A stretch of DNA of 6,589 nucleotides from Cyclobacteriaceae bacterium (GTDB taxonomy: Bacteria; Bacteroidota; Bacteroidia; Cytophagales; Cyclobacteriaceae): positions 1 through 6,589 of the forward strand of contig JALOMN010000090.1 of assembly GCA_025455445.1 (NCBI GenBank), read 5' to 3'. Every line of letters starts with the position of its first letter. Within the stretch, counting starts at the first letter, position 1. Both the position numbers and the translations under genes were made by a program. Positions 1 through 5,740 of this stretch are shown one piece after another. The notes beneath the pieces were generated by a model. That model saw only the letters and a program-made list of their open reading frames with translations. It was not told the origin of the DNA and ran no database searches.

Positions 1-1
1 G

Positions 2-493
2 AGCGAAACTTTCTTTGATGAACATGAGATGAAAACCATTCGTATCTTATGCGACATTATAATTCCAAAAGATGATGTTTCTGGTTCTGCCACCGATGCG
101 AAAGTTCCGGAATTCATTGAGTTCATAGTGAAGGATATGCCCCGCTACCAGGTGCCCTTACGGGGTGGATTAAAATGGCTCGATGTTCAATGCATGAAAA
201 GTTTTAATGCCGACTTCGCATCTTGCAAACCGGCACAACAAATCGAAATGGTAGATGAAATTGCCTTTCCGGAAAAAGCCAAACCTGAAATGAAACAAGG
301 CGTGGCATTTTTTAATACAATGCGCGATTTAACTGCCTGTGGATTCTTCACAAGCGAAATAGGAATTAAAGATCTTGGTTATGCAGGTAATAAACCCAAT
401 CAGTGGGATGGCGTGCCCCAGGATGTACTCGATCAATACGGTTTGAAATATGACGAACGCACACTAAATGAAAGTGTGAAGTTTGATGCTTAA
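2..493 (+). CDS. Gluconate 2-dehydrogenase subunit 3 family protein (5' partial)
   Basis: Small-subunit protein of the kind that partners membrane-linked GMC-type sugar or alcohol dehydrogenases; the subunit 3 family normally carries an N-terminal Tat or lipoprotein signal and acts in the periplasm. The visible part has the family pattern: an opening FFDEHE-type segment, then CDIIIPKDD and KVPEFIEFIVKD, and a closing segment YAGNKPNQWDGVP followed by a short tail. The first ATG, at 29, is probably not the real start. The frame stays open to the left edge and codons 2-28 read SETFFDEHE, which matches the conserved lead-in of the family, so the start and signal peptide lie outside the window. 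No catalytic cofactor motif is expected in this subunit. The catalytic GMC partner is not visible and would be expected just upstream. Only 28 bases without a terminator separate it from the next gene, so the two are likely co-transcribed. Family assignment is by remembered motif similarity. Confidence 0.82.
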   Translation, partial: SETFFDEHEMKTIRILCDIIIPKDDVSGSATDAKVPEFIEFIVKDMPRYQVPLRGGLKWLDVQCMKSFNADFASCKPAQQIEMVDEIAFPEKAKPEMKQGVAFFNTMRDLTACGFFTSEIGIKDLGYAGNKPNQWDGVPQDVLDQYGLKYDERTLNESVKFDA

Positions 494-521
494 TAATTTC
501 TTAAACTAAAATTTTACAGAG

Positions 522-1952
522 ATGACATCCAGAAGAAAATTTATCAGGAACATAGGTTTAGCATCTGCCGCTGTTACAATAGTACCACGCCATGTGCTGG
601 GTAAAGGTTTTATTGCACCAAGTGACAAATTATACATAGCAGGTATTGGTGTTGGCGGTAAGGGCGAAAGCGACCTAACGAGCATCACAAAAAATCCAAA
701 GGCAGTAGTGAATATATTATGCGATGTGGACGAACGAAGAGCATCCACTTCGGTGAAACGCTTTCCGGAAGCGAAATTTTATAAAGACTACCGCAGGATG
801 CTGGATGCAGAACACAAAAACATTGATGCCGTTACTGTTTCCACTCCTGACCATATGCATGCTGTGCAGGCAATGGCCGCAATGAAATTAGGCAAGCATG
901 TGTATGTTCAAAAACCTTTAACGCATGATATTTATGAAGCCCGCATGCTTACAGAGGCCGCCAAGAAATACAAAGTTGTTACTCAGATGGGTAATCAGGG
1001 TGCTTCCGGAGATGGCGTGCGCCAGATGCGTGATTGGTTTGATGCCGGAGTGATTGGTGACGTGCATACAGTATACTGTTGGACTAACCGTCCTGTATGG
1101 CCTCAGGGAATTCCGTGGTCAGACAAGAAAGCTGAAGTACCGAAAGAATTAGATTGGGATTTATGGTTAGGCACAGCTCCCTATAAAGACTATGTTGAAA
1201 ACCTGGTTCCATTCAACTGGCGTGGCTGGTGGGATTATGGTACCGGAGCCTTAGGCGATATGGCGTGCCATATTATTGAACCAGCTTTCCGCACCCTTGG
1301 CTTGGGCTATCCGAGTGAAGTAGAATGTAGTGTAGGTAGTGTATATGTGGGTGAATTCAGACGCGGCTACTTCCCTGAAAGTTGTCCACCTTCTTCCCAT
1401 ATCACGCTTAAATTCCCCGGAAAAAATGGAAAGCCTGATATTAAGTTTCATTGGATGGATGGTGGTATACAACCCGCAAGACCTGATGAACTTGGACCCA
1501 ATGAAGTATTTGGTGATGGTGGTAATGGAGTGTATATGATTGGCACAAAAGGAAAGATGATGTGCGGCACATATGGAATCAATCCGCAATTACTGCCTAC
1601 AACAAAAACCAAGGAAACAACAGTTCCACAAAAATATAAGCGTGTAGAAGGCGGCTCCGAACCTGGTCATTATGTGCAATGGGTAGATGCTTGTATTGCA
1701 GGATATGGCAAAATTGAATTGAGTTCTGATTTTGAAATTGCAGGTCCGCTTACAGAAAGTATTTTAATGGGGAACCTGGCACTTCGCAGTTTTGATATTC
1801 GCAAACCAAGACCCAATGGCAGGCCAGATCAGTTTGATTTTCCTGGACGATACATCAAGTTGCTGTGGGATGGACCAAACATGAAGATTACCAACTTCGA
1901 TGACGCAAATCAATTTGTAAAACGCACGTATCGCGAAGGATACAGTCTGTGA
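522..1952 (+). CDS. Tat-exported Gfo/Idh/MocA family oxidoreductase, copy 1
   Basis: NAD(P)-type dehydrogenase of the Gfo/Idh/MocA family (476 aa), whose members oxidise or reduce sugars, inositols and their derivatives. Residues 3-9 (SRRKFIR) form a twin-arginine motif, followed by a short hydrophobic stretch ending near VLGKG (25-29), so export by Tat is likely. The Rossmann domain follows: GIGVGGKG at 41-48, the acidic cofactor-sugar site CDVDERR at 67-73, and TPDHMHA at 108-114. The family's EKP motif appears as QKP (130-132), keeping the catalytic lysine K131. The C-terminal domain carries GALGDMACH (242-250), with the usual D246 and H250. Starting at ATG 522 puts the RR motif right at the N-terminus; no clear Shine-Dalgarno is present. 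It is about 9 residues longer than the next gene, mostly through an insertion near 428-440. The likely role is oxidation of a sugar or glycoside outside the cytoplasm; the substrate is unknown. Confidence 0.9.
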   Translation: MTSRRKFIRNIGLASAAVTIVPRHVLGKGFIAPSDKLYIAGIGVGGKGESDLTSITKNPKAVVNILCDVDERRASTSVKRFPEAKFYKDYRRMLDAEHKNIDAVTVSTPDHMHAVQAMAAMKLGKHVYVQKPLTHDIYEARMLTEAAKKYKVVTQMGNQGASGDGVRQMRDWFDAGVIGDVHTVYCWTNRPVWPQGIPWSDKKAEVPKELDWDLWLGTAPYKDYVENLVPFNWRGWWDYGTGALGDMACHIIEPAFRTLGLGYPSEVECSVGSVYVGEFRRGYFPESCPPSSHITLKFPGKNGKPDIKFHWMDGGIQPARPDELGPNEVFGDGGNGVYMIGTKGKMMCGTYGINPQLLPTTKTKETTVPQKYKRVEGGSEPGHYVQWVDACIAGYGKIELSSDFEIAGPLTESILMGNLALRSFDIRKPRPNGRPDQFDFPGRYIKLLWDGPNMKITNFDDANQFVKRTYREGYSL

Positions 1953-1983
1953 TTTTGAATTCAAATTTTTTAAATAAATATGC

Positions 1984-2016
1984 AAAAGGTCTGTAGCTTC
2001 AGGCTGCAGACCTTTT
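1984..2016. terminator. Hairpin with A and T arms between the two Gfo/Idh/MocA genes
   Basis: The arms 1984-1997 (AAAAGGTCTGTAGC) and 2003-2016 (GCTGCAGACCTTTT) form a 14-bp stem with a single G-T wobble (1994 with 2006) and a 5-base loop (TTCAG). The GC-rich core is closed by four A-T pairs, so the T run follows the core on either strand, as in a bidirectional intrinsic terminator. It starts 31 bases after the stop of copy 1 and ends 22 bases before the start of copy 2. No convincing promoter lies in those 22 bases, so if copy 2 belongs to the same transcript the hairpin must be leaky, or it may act as an mRNA-stabilising or processing element. Confidence 0.72.
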
Positions 2017-2038
2017 AACTTTTAATCCATTATTCTAT

Positions 2039-3442
2039 ATGATTTCAAGAAGAAGTTTCATTAAGAAAGCAGCCGCAGGTGCTGCAGCAGTTACAATAGT
2101 TCCGCGTTTTGTGCTGGGTGGCCCGGGCTTTACCGCACCCAGTGATACACTTTACATTGCAGGCATTGGTGTGGGTGGAAAAGGCACCAGTGATCTCACC
2201 GGTTTCGCAAAAAATCCAAAAGCCAAAATTGCATTTCTATGCGATGTAGATGACAGGCAAGCCGCGGAATCCAGAAAGAATTTTAAAGACGCGAAGAATT
2301 ACAAGGATTTCAGAGTGATGCTGGACAAAGAATCTAAAAATATTGATGCTGTTTCAGTCTCCACAGCAGATCATACACATGCGGTTGCAGCAATGGCTGC
2401 CATGCAGCGCGGCAAACATGTATATGTGCAGAAGCCACTCACGCATGATATCTACGAAGCGCGCATGCTCACCGAAGCTGCAAAGAAATATAAAGTGGTT
2501 ACTCAAATGGGTAACCAGTATGCATCAGCCGATTATGTGCGTATTGCCAAAGAATGGGTAGATGCTGGTTTAATTGGTGATGTGCACACTGTGCAATGCT
2601 GGAGCAACCGTCCGGTATGGCCGCAAGGAATAGCAACGCCTACCGGTAAGCATGAAATACCGAAAGAACTTGATTGGGATTTGTGGCTAGGCCCAGTGAA
2701 ACAAGTAGAATATAATCCGGCATACCATCCTTTCAACTGGCGTGGCTGGTGGAATTTTGGAACTGGCGCATTGGGTGATATGGCTTGTCATATCATGGAT
2801 GCAGCCTTCCGGATTTTGCCAATTGATTATCCTTCTGAAGTAGAGTGCAGCGCCACCACCGCGTGGGCAGACTTCTTTAAACTTGCTGACTATCCAGAGA
2901 GCTGCCCCGCTTCCTCCATCATACATTTAAAATTTCCGCGCACCGATGGAAAGGGCAATATCAACTTCACCTGGATGGACGGAGGTCTTGTTCCCAAACG
3001 TCCGGAAGAAATGCTTCCCGATGAAATGATGGGCGATGGTGGCAACGGTTACATCTTTGAAGGAACTAAAGGTAAACTAATCGGAAACTACGACCGCCCT
3101 CCTATCCTCTTGCCTTCCTCCAGAATGAAAGAAATTACTTTACCCCCTGCAACCTTGCCACGAGTACCCGGTGGTGAAGCAGGACATTATACACAGTGGG
3201 TAGATGCATGCCTTGCGGGATACGGCAACATGCAAGTAAGTTCACCTTTTGAATTTGCAGGACCCTTTACGGAGGCTGTGCTGATGGGCAACCTTGCACT
3301 TAGAAGTTATAACATGCGCACGAATAAAGGATTTCCCGGAAGGAAGAAACTATTATGGGATGCTAAGAATATGAAGATTACCAACTTCGATGAAGCTAAT
3401 GCTTATGTAAAACGAGAGTACCGCGCGGGCTGGAGTTTATAA
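2039..3442 (+). CDS. Tat-exported Gfo/Idh/MocA family oxidoreductase, copy 2
   Basis: Paralog of the preceding gene (467 aa) with the same architecture. It has a twin-arginine signal SRRSFIKK (3-10) with an alanine-rich core, GIGVGGKG at 42-49, CDVDDR at 68-73, STADHTHA at 108-115, QKP at 131-133 with catalytic K132, and GALGDMACH at 243-251 with D247 and H251. Residues 125-160 are identical to residues 124-159 of copy 1, although 19 of those 36 codons differ in DNA. The copies differ most in segments likely to lie near the substrate: 161-175, 198-230 and 272-285, where copy 2 reads AWADFFKLAD in place of VYVGEFRRGY. Copy 2 also has TAD where copy 1 has the commoner TPD. This suggests a related but different substrate, which is inference. 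ATG 2039 places the RR motif at residues 4-5. The stop codon overlaps the next start by one base (TAATG). Confidence 0.9.
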   Translation: MISRRSFIKKAAAGAAAVTIVPRFVLGGPGFTAPSDTLYIAGIGVGGKGTSDLTGFAKNPKAKIAFLCDVDDRQAAESRKNFKDAKNYKDFRVMLDKESKNIDAVSVSTADHTHAVAAMAAMQRGKHVYVQKPLTHDIYEARMLTEAAKKYKVVTQMGNQYASADYVRIAKEWVDAGLIGDVHTVQCWSNRPVWPQGIATPTGKHEIPKELDWDLWLGPVKQVEYNPAYHPFNWRGWWNFGTGALGDMACHIMDAAFRILPIDYPSEVECSATTAWADFFKLADYPESCPASSIIHLKFPRTDGKGNINFTWMDGGLVPKRPEEMLPDEMMGDGGNGYIFEGTKGKLIGNYDRPPILLPSSRMKEITLPPATLPRVPGGEAGHYTQWVDACLAGYGNMQVSSPFEFAGPFTEAVLMGNLALRSYNMRTNKGFPGRKKLLWDAKNMKITNFDEANAYVKREYRAGWSL

Positions 3443-3975
3443 TGGAAGACAAAGCATTTATTGGAAGTCTGCTGCGCACACATACGGATCAAATGATCCG
3501 TTTCGTGCAGCAGCAGACTTCTTCACAATTTGAAGCATGCCCAAATGGAAAGTGGTCTGTAGGTCAGAATATTGATCACCTGAACAAAAGTTTATCACCT
3601 GTAAACCTTGCTTTGCGCCTTCCGCAATTTGTTTTGCGTTTGTTGTTTGGCAACCCAAACCGTAAGCCAAGAACGTATTCAGAACTCGTAGAGCGTTATC
3701 ATCAGAAACTAGCAGCAGGAGGAACTGCCAGCAAACCTTTTATCCCACCTGTAATATCCTGGAGTCAAAAAGATAAGCTACTCAATAAGTTCAAAAAGGA
3801 AAGCGATACCATTTACCGGCTGATGAATAAGTACAGCGAAAGTCACCTCGACCAATATCTTCTGCCCCATCCTTTACTCGGAAAAATCACCATAAGGGAA
3901 ATGTTATTCTTTTCGGTTTATCACATTCAACATCATTTGCATATTCTGGAAGAACGGGAGAAAACCATTCGTTGA
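3442..3975 (+). CDS. DinB-like metal-binding four-helix protein
   Basis: A 177-aa protein with features of the DinB superfamily (DinB_2-like): KWSVGQNIDHL at 37-47, the segment HPLLGKITIREM at 143-154, and a last helix YHIQHHLHIL at 160-169. The expected three-histidine metal site would be H46 plus H161 and H165 (HxxxH). Members are cytosolic helical bundles that bind Zn or Ni. Some are thiol transferases using bacillithiol or mycothiol, but most have no known reaction, and no signal peptide is seen here. The ATG shares one base with the stop of the upstream oxidoreductase gene (TAATG), which implies translational coupling and membership of the same operon. The beginning of the gene contains a very large inverted repeat (3463-3522), described separately. 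The fold assignment is fairly safe; the function is unknown. Confidence 0.83.
   Translation: MEDKAFIGSLLRTHTDQMIRFVQQQTSSQFEACPNGKWSVGQNIDHLNKSLSPVNLALRLPQFVLRLLFGNPNRKPRTYSELVERYHQKLAAGGTASKPFIPPVISWSQKDKLLNKFKKESDTIYRLMNKYSESHLDQYLLPHPLLGKITIREMLFFSVYHIQHHLHILEEREKTIR
3463..3522. repeat. Large imperfect inverted repeat (stem-loop) inside the DinB-like gene
   Basis: Three nested pairings share one axis. The outer stem pairs 3464-3475 with 3510-3521: 12 Watson-Crick pairs (core AAGTCTGCTGC with GCAGCAGACTT), plus a G-T pair at 3463/3522. The middle stem pairs GCAC (3476-3479) with GTGC (3505-3508), leaving A3509 bulged. The inner stem pairs ACGGATC (3484-3490) with GATCCGT (3495-3501) around the loop AAAT, with a small 4x3 internal loop below it. 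In all there are about 23 pairs over 60 bases, covering codons 8 to 27. No T run follows, so it is not an ordinary intrinsic terminator. Pairing is seen directly; any function is inference. Confidence 0.75.
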
Positions 3976-4000
3976 TCTGCTCATAAAATTTCTACCTTTA
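3971..4000 (+). promoter_or_regulatory. Probable Bacteroidota-type promoter for the ACMSD gene
   Basis: GTTG (3971-3974) and TACCTTTA (3993-4000) resemble the Bacteroidota -33 (TTTG) and -7 (TAnnTTTG) elements, with an 18-base gap. The -7 box ends 18 bases before ATG 4019, nearly the same geometry as the box before trhO (19 bases). The -33 element overlaps the last codons of the DinB-like gene. One position in each element departs from consensus, so strength is uncertain. Confidence 0.5.
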
Positions 4001-4018
4001 CGGGATTAGTCCATACAC

Positions 4019-5029
4019 ATGCTCAAGATTGATTCGCATACTCACATCCTTCCTAAAAAAATGCCCAACTGGAGTGAGAAGTTTGGTTATGGCGATTTCA
4101 TTTATCTGCAGCATCATAAAAAAGGTTTTGCCAAAATGATGCGCGGAAACCAGTTTTTCCGCGAGATCAAAGAAAATTGCTGGGATGCCGAAGTTCGCAT
4201 CGAAGAGTATGCGCAATATCATACCCAGGTGCAGGTAGTGTGCACCATCCCAGTTATGTTTTCCTACTGGGCAAAACCATTGGATTGTCTCAGTCTATCC
4301 GAATTTCTGAATGATAATATCGCGAAACTGGTACAGAAGTATCCCCGCCATTATATTGGTTTGGGCACCGTGCCGATGCAGGATGCCGAATTAGCCGTGA
4401 AAGAACTTGAACGCATTAAAGAGATTGGATTAAAAGGAATTCAGATTGGTTCTAACATCAATGATGAAAATCTAAACGAGGCACGCTTCTATCCGGTATT
4501 TGAAGCCTGTGAAAAACTTGGTTTAGCAGTATTGGTTCATCCCTGGAATATGATGGGAGAAAAACAAATGCAACGATATTGGTTACCCTGGCTGGTTGGT
4601 ATGCCTGCTGAAACCTCACGTGCCATTTGTTCTATGATTTTCGGTGGAATATTTGAGCGATTGCCAAAGCTCAGAGTAATGTTTGCGCACGCGGGCGGAT
4701 CATTCCTTCCCACCATCGGTAGAATAGAACATGGTTTTGAATGCAGACCTGATTTAGTGGCAATTGATAACAATGTGAACCCACGTAACTATTTAGGGAA
4801 GTTTTGGGTAGACAGTGTAACACACGACCCTCTCATGCTGGAGTACGTGATTAAATTACAAGGTGAAGATAAAGTGATGTTGGGTTCGGATTACCCCTTT
4901 CCATTGGGCGATCTCGAAATTGGAAAGTTTATCGAAGAGATGGACCTTCCTGCTACAGTTAAAGAAAATATTTTCCACCTGGCTGCGCTGAAGTGGCTCA
5001 ATTTATGTAAAGAAGATTTTACCAAGTGA
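4019..5029 (+). CDS. ACMSD: 2-amino-3-carboxymuconate-6-semialdehyde decarboxylase (ACMSD-like amidohydrolase)
   Basis: Zinc enzyme of the amidohydrolase superfamily that decarboxylates ACMS to 2-aminomuconate-6-semialdehyde. It sends kynurenine-pathway carbon toward full oxidation instead of quinolinate and NAD. At 336 aa it has the typical ACMSD length and matches the remembered animal enzyme along its whole length, with FGYG (22-25), RENCWD-like KENCWD (51-56), PVMFSYWAKP (78-87), YWLPWLVGMPAET (187-199) and GSDYPFPLG (289-297). The metal ligands are present as H7 and H9 (HTH), H174 (VHPW) and D291. H224 (AHAGG) is the catalytic histidine, and R48 and R235 match the substrate-carboxylate arginines known from the Pseudomonas enzyme. 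No signal peptide is seen, so it is cytosolic. No other kynurenine or nitrobenzoate pathway gene is in the window. It is probably the first gene of its own transcript, and its stop overlaps the next start (GTGA). A related decarboxylase with another substrate is possible but less likely. Confidence 0.9.
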   Translation: MLKIDSHTHILPKKMPNWSEKFGYGDFIYLQHHKKGFAKMMRGNQFFREIKENCWDAEVRIEEYAQYHTQVQVVCTIPVMFSYWAKPLDCLSLSEFLNDNIAKLVQKYPRHYIGLGTVPMQDAELAVKELERIKEIGLKGIQIGSNINDENLNEARFYPVFEACEKLGLAVLVHPWNMMGEKQMQRYWLPWLVGMPAETSRAICSMIFGGIFERLPKLRVMFAHAGGSFLPTIGRIEHGFECRPDLVAIDNNVNPRNYLGKFWVDSVTHDPLMLEYVIKLQGEDKVMLGSDYPFPLGDLEIGKFIEEMDLPATVKENIFHLAALKWLNLCKEDFTK

Positions 5030-5670
5030 ATTTGTATTCAGTGAAAAAAGTCATTTCAATTTGCAGTGTATTAATCTGCATTTCATTTTCAGTTTTTTCT
5101 CAGAGCGAAACCGAGAAAGAAAAACTTCGCCAACTGGAAATCCAGCGGCAAGCCGAGAAGCAACGCTTAATAACCATGCAGCTTGATTCAGCGGTAATGC
5201 TCTTGGATGCAGGAGAATACTCAGCAGCGAATGATAAATTTCTTTACATCTTAAAAAATGTAAAAAGTGTACCCTCTGATCTTACTTTTTATTTTGGTAA
5301 AAATTCCTTTTTCCTGGGTAAGTATAAACAAAGCATTGACTGGTTAAATAAATATATCCAATTGAAAGGTACCGCAGGGCAGTTCTCTCAAGAAGCAGTG
5401 ATGTGGAAACTAAAGTCAGAGAATGAGTTGTTGAAGGAAAAAGAGCAAGAAGCAAAACAAGCGGCTACGGTGCTTTCTAATGACTATGATATTGATTGCG
5501 GACCTTCCGGAAAAGTAATTTGTCCGGTATGTAATGGAACCACCGTAATCATAAAAAAAGGCTACATCAGTAATACCTATAAAACGTGCGGTTATTGCAA
5601 CCATACGGGCAAGCTGCAATGTGAAGATTATAACAAGTTACTGAGGGGCGAATTGAAACCTGCCAACTAA
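5026..5670 (+). CDS. Exported protein with TPR-like helices and DnaJ-like cysteine cluster, function unknown
   Basis: I do not recognise a named family. The 214-aa product opens with a signal-peptide-like segment (KK at 7-8, hydrophobic 9-24, likely cleavage near VFS-QSE at 23-28). A charged, coiled-coil-like helix follows (28-50), then a helical region (52-150) containing a TPR-like pair such as DAGEYSAANDKF (61-72) and FLGKYKQSIDWLNKYI (96-111). The C-terminal part has six cysteines (158, 166, 169, 188, 191, 199) arranged as CPVCNGT ... CGYCNHTG ... C, like the CxxCxGxG zinc repeats of DnaJ, so a zinc ribbon is likely. The GTG start at 5026 gives a four-base overlap (GTGA) with the ACMSD stop and suggests coupling. 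GTG 5041 would give a shorter, equally good signal peptide (MKKVISIC...). Location would be periplasm or cell surface. The gene is real by its organised protein features; its role is unknown. Confidence 0.75.
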   Translation: MNLYSVKKVISICSVLICISFSVFSQSETEKEKLRQLEIQRQAEKQRLITMQLDSAVMLLDAGEYSAANDKFLYILKNVKSVPSDLTFYFGKNSFFLGKYKQSIDWLNKYIQLKGTAGQFSQEAVMWKLKSENELLKEKEQEAKQAATVLSNDYDIDCGPSGKVICPVCNGTTVIIKKGYISNTYKTCGYCNHTGKLQCEDYNKLLRGELKPAN

Positions 5671-5677
5671 TTGTAGA

Positions 5678-5689
5678 CTAACCGGTTAG
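5678..5689. promoter_or_regulatory. 12-bp perfect palindrome upstream of trhO, possible operator
   Basis: CTAACCGGTTAG is a perfect two-fold palindrome that ends directly beside the -33-like element of the trhO promoter (from 5690). It begins 7 bases after the stop of the preceding gene. Its size and position suit a dimeric repressor or activator site. It has no central loop and no T run, so it is a poor terminator. No regulator gene lies nearby, so the role is inference. Confidence 0.35.
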
Positions 5690-5721
5690 ATTGCCCATAA
5701 GTACAAAAATCGCTACCTTTG
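5690..5721 (+). promoter_or_regulatory. Probable Bacteroidota-type promoter for trhO
   Basis: ATTG (5690-5693) and TACCTTTG (5714-5721) fit the Bacteroidota -33/-7 pattern, with a 20-base gap. The -7 box matches TAnnTTTG completely and lies 19 bases before ATG 5741, so the mRNA leader would be very short. This is the best promoter candidate in the window. Confidence 0.65.
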
Positions 5722-5740
5722 TGCGTTTATTTTTAAAATC

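Noticed and set aside
29..31. ATG at 29 as the true start of the first gene
   Set aside because: The frame is open to the left edge and codons 2-28 read like the conserved lead-in of the family, so the start is upstream of the window.
1251..1589. Antisense open frame opposite copy 1, and similar antisense frames elsewhere
   Set aside because: These lie entirely within strongly supported genes, show no recognisable domains and have no promoter-like signals, so they are shadows.
1881..1903. 23-base identical stretch shared with 3371-3393
   Set aside because: It encodes the same conserved C-terminal residues in both paralogs, so it is explained by the gene duplication and is not a separate repeat element.
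1954..1965. AT-rich palindrome TTTGAATTCAAA just after the stop of copy 1
   Set aside because: It is short, without a loop, in very AT-rich DNA and near no promoter element, so chance is a sufficient explanation.
2016..2023. TAACTTTT as a -7 promoter box for copy 2
   Set aside because: The last base departs from TAnnTTTG, the upstream position falls inside the hairpin, and no TTG-like -33 element is present.
4142..4163. Hairpin CGCGGAAA / TTTCCGCG with 6-base loop inside the ACMSD gene
   Set aside because: A perfect 8-bp stem with a short loop is expected about once by chance in a window of this size, and it lies in well-conserved coding sequence.
5553..5560. Run of seven A as a possible programmed frameshift site
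   Set aside because: The frame continues normally through the cysteine cluster to a sensible stop, and no stimulatory hairpin or overlapping conserved frame is evident.
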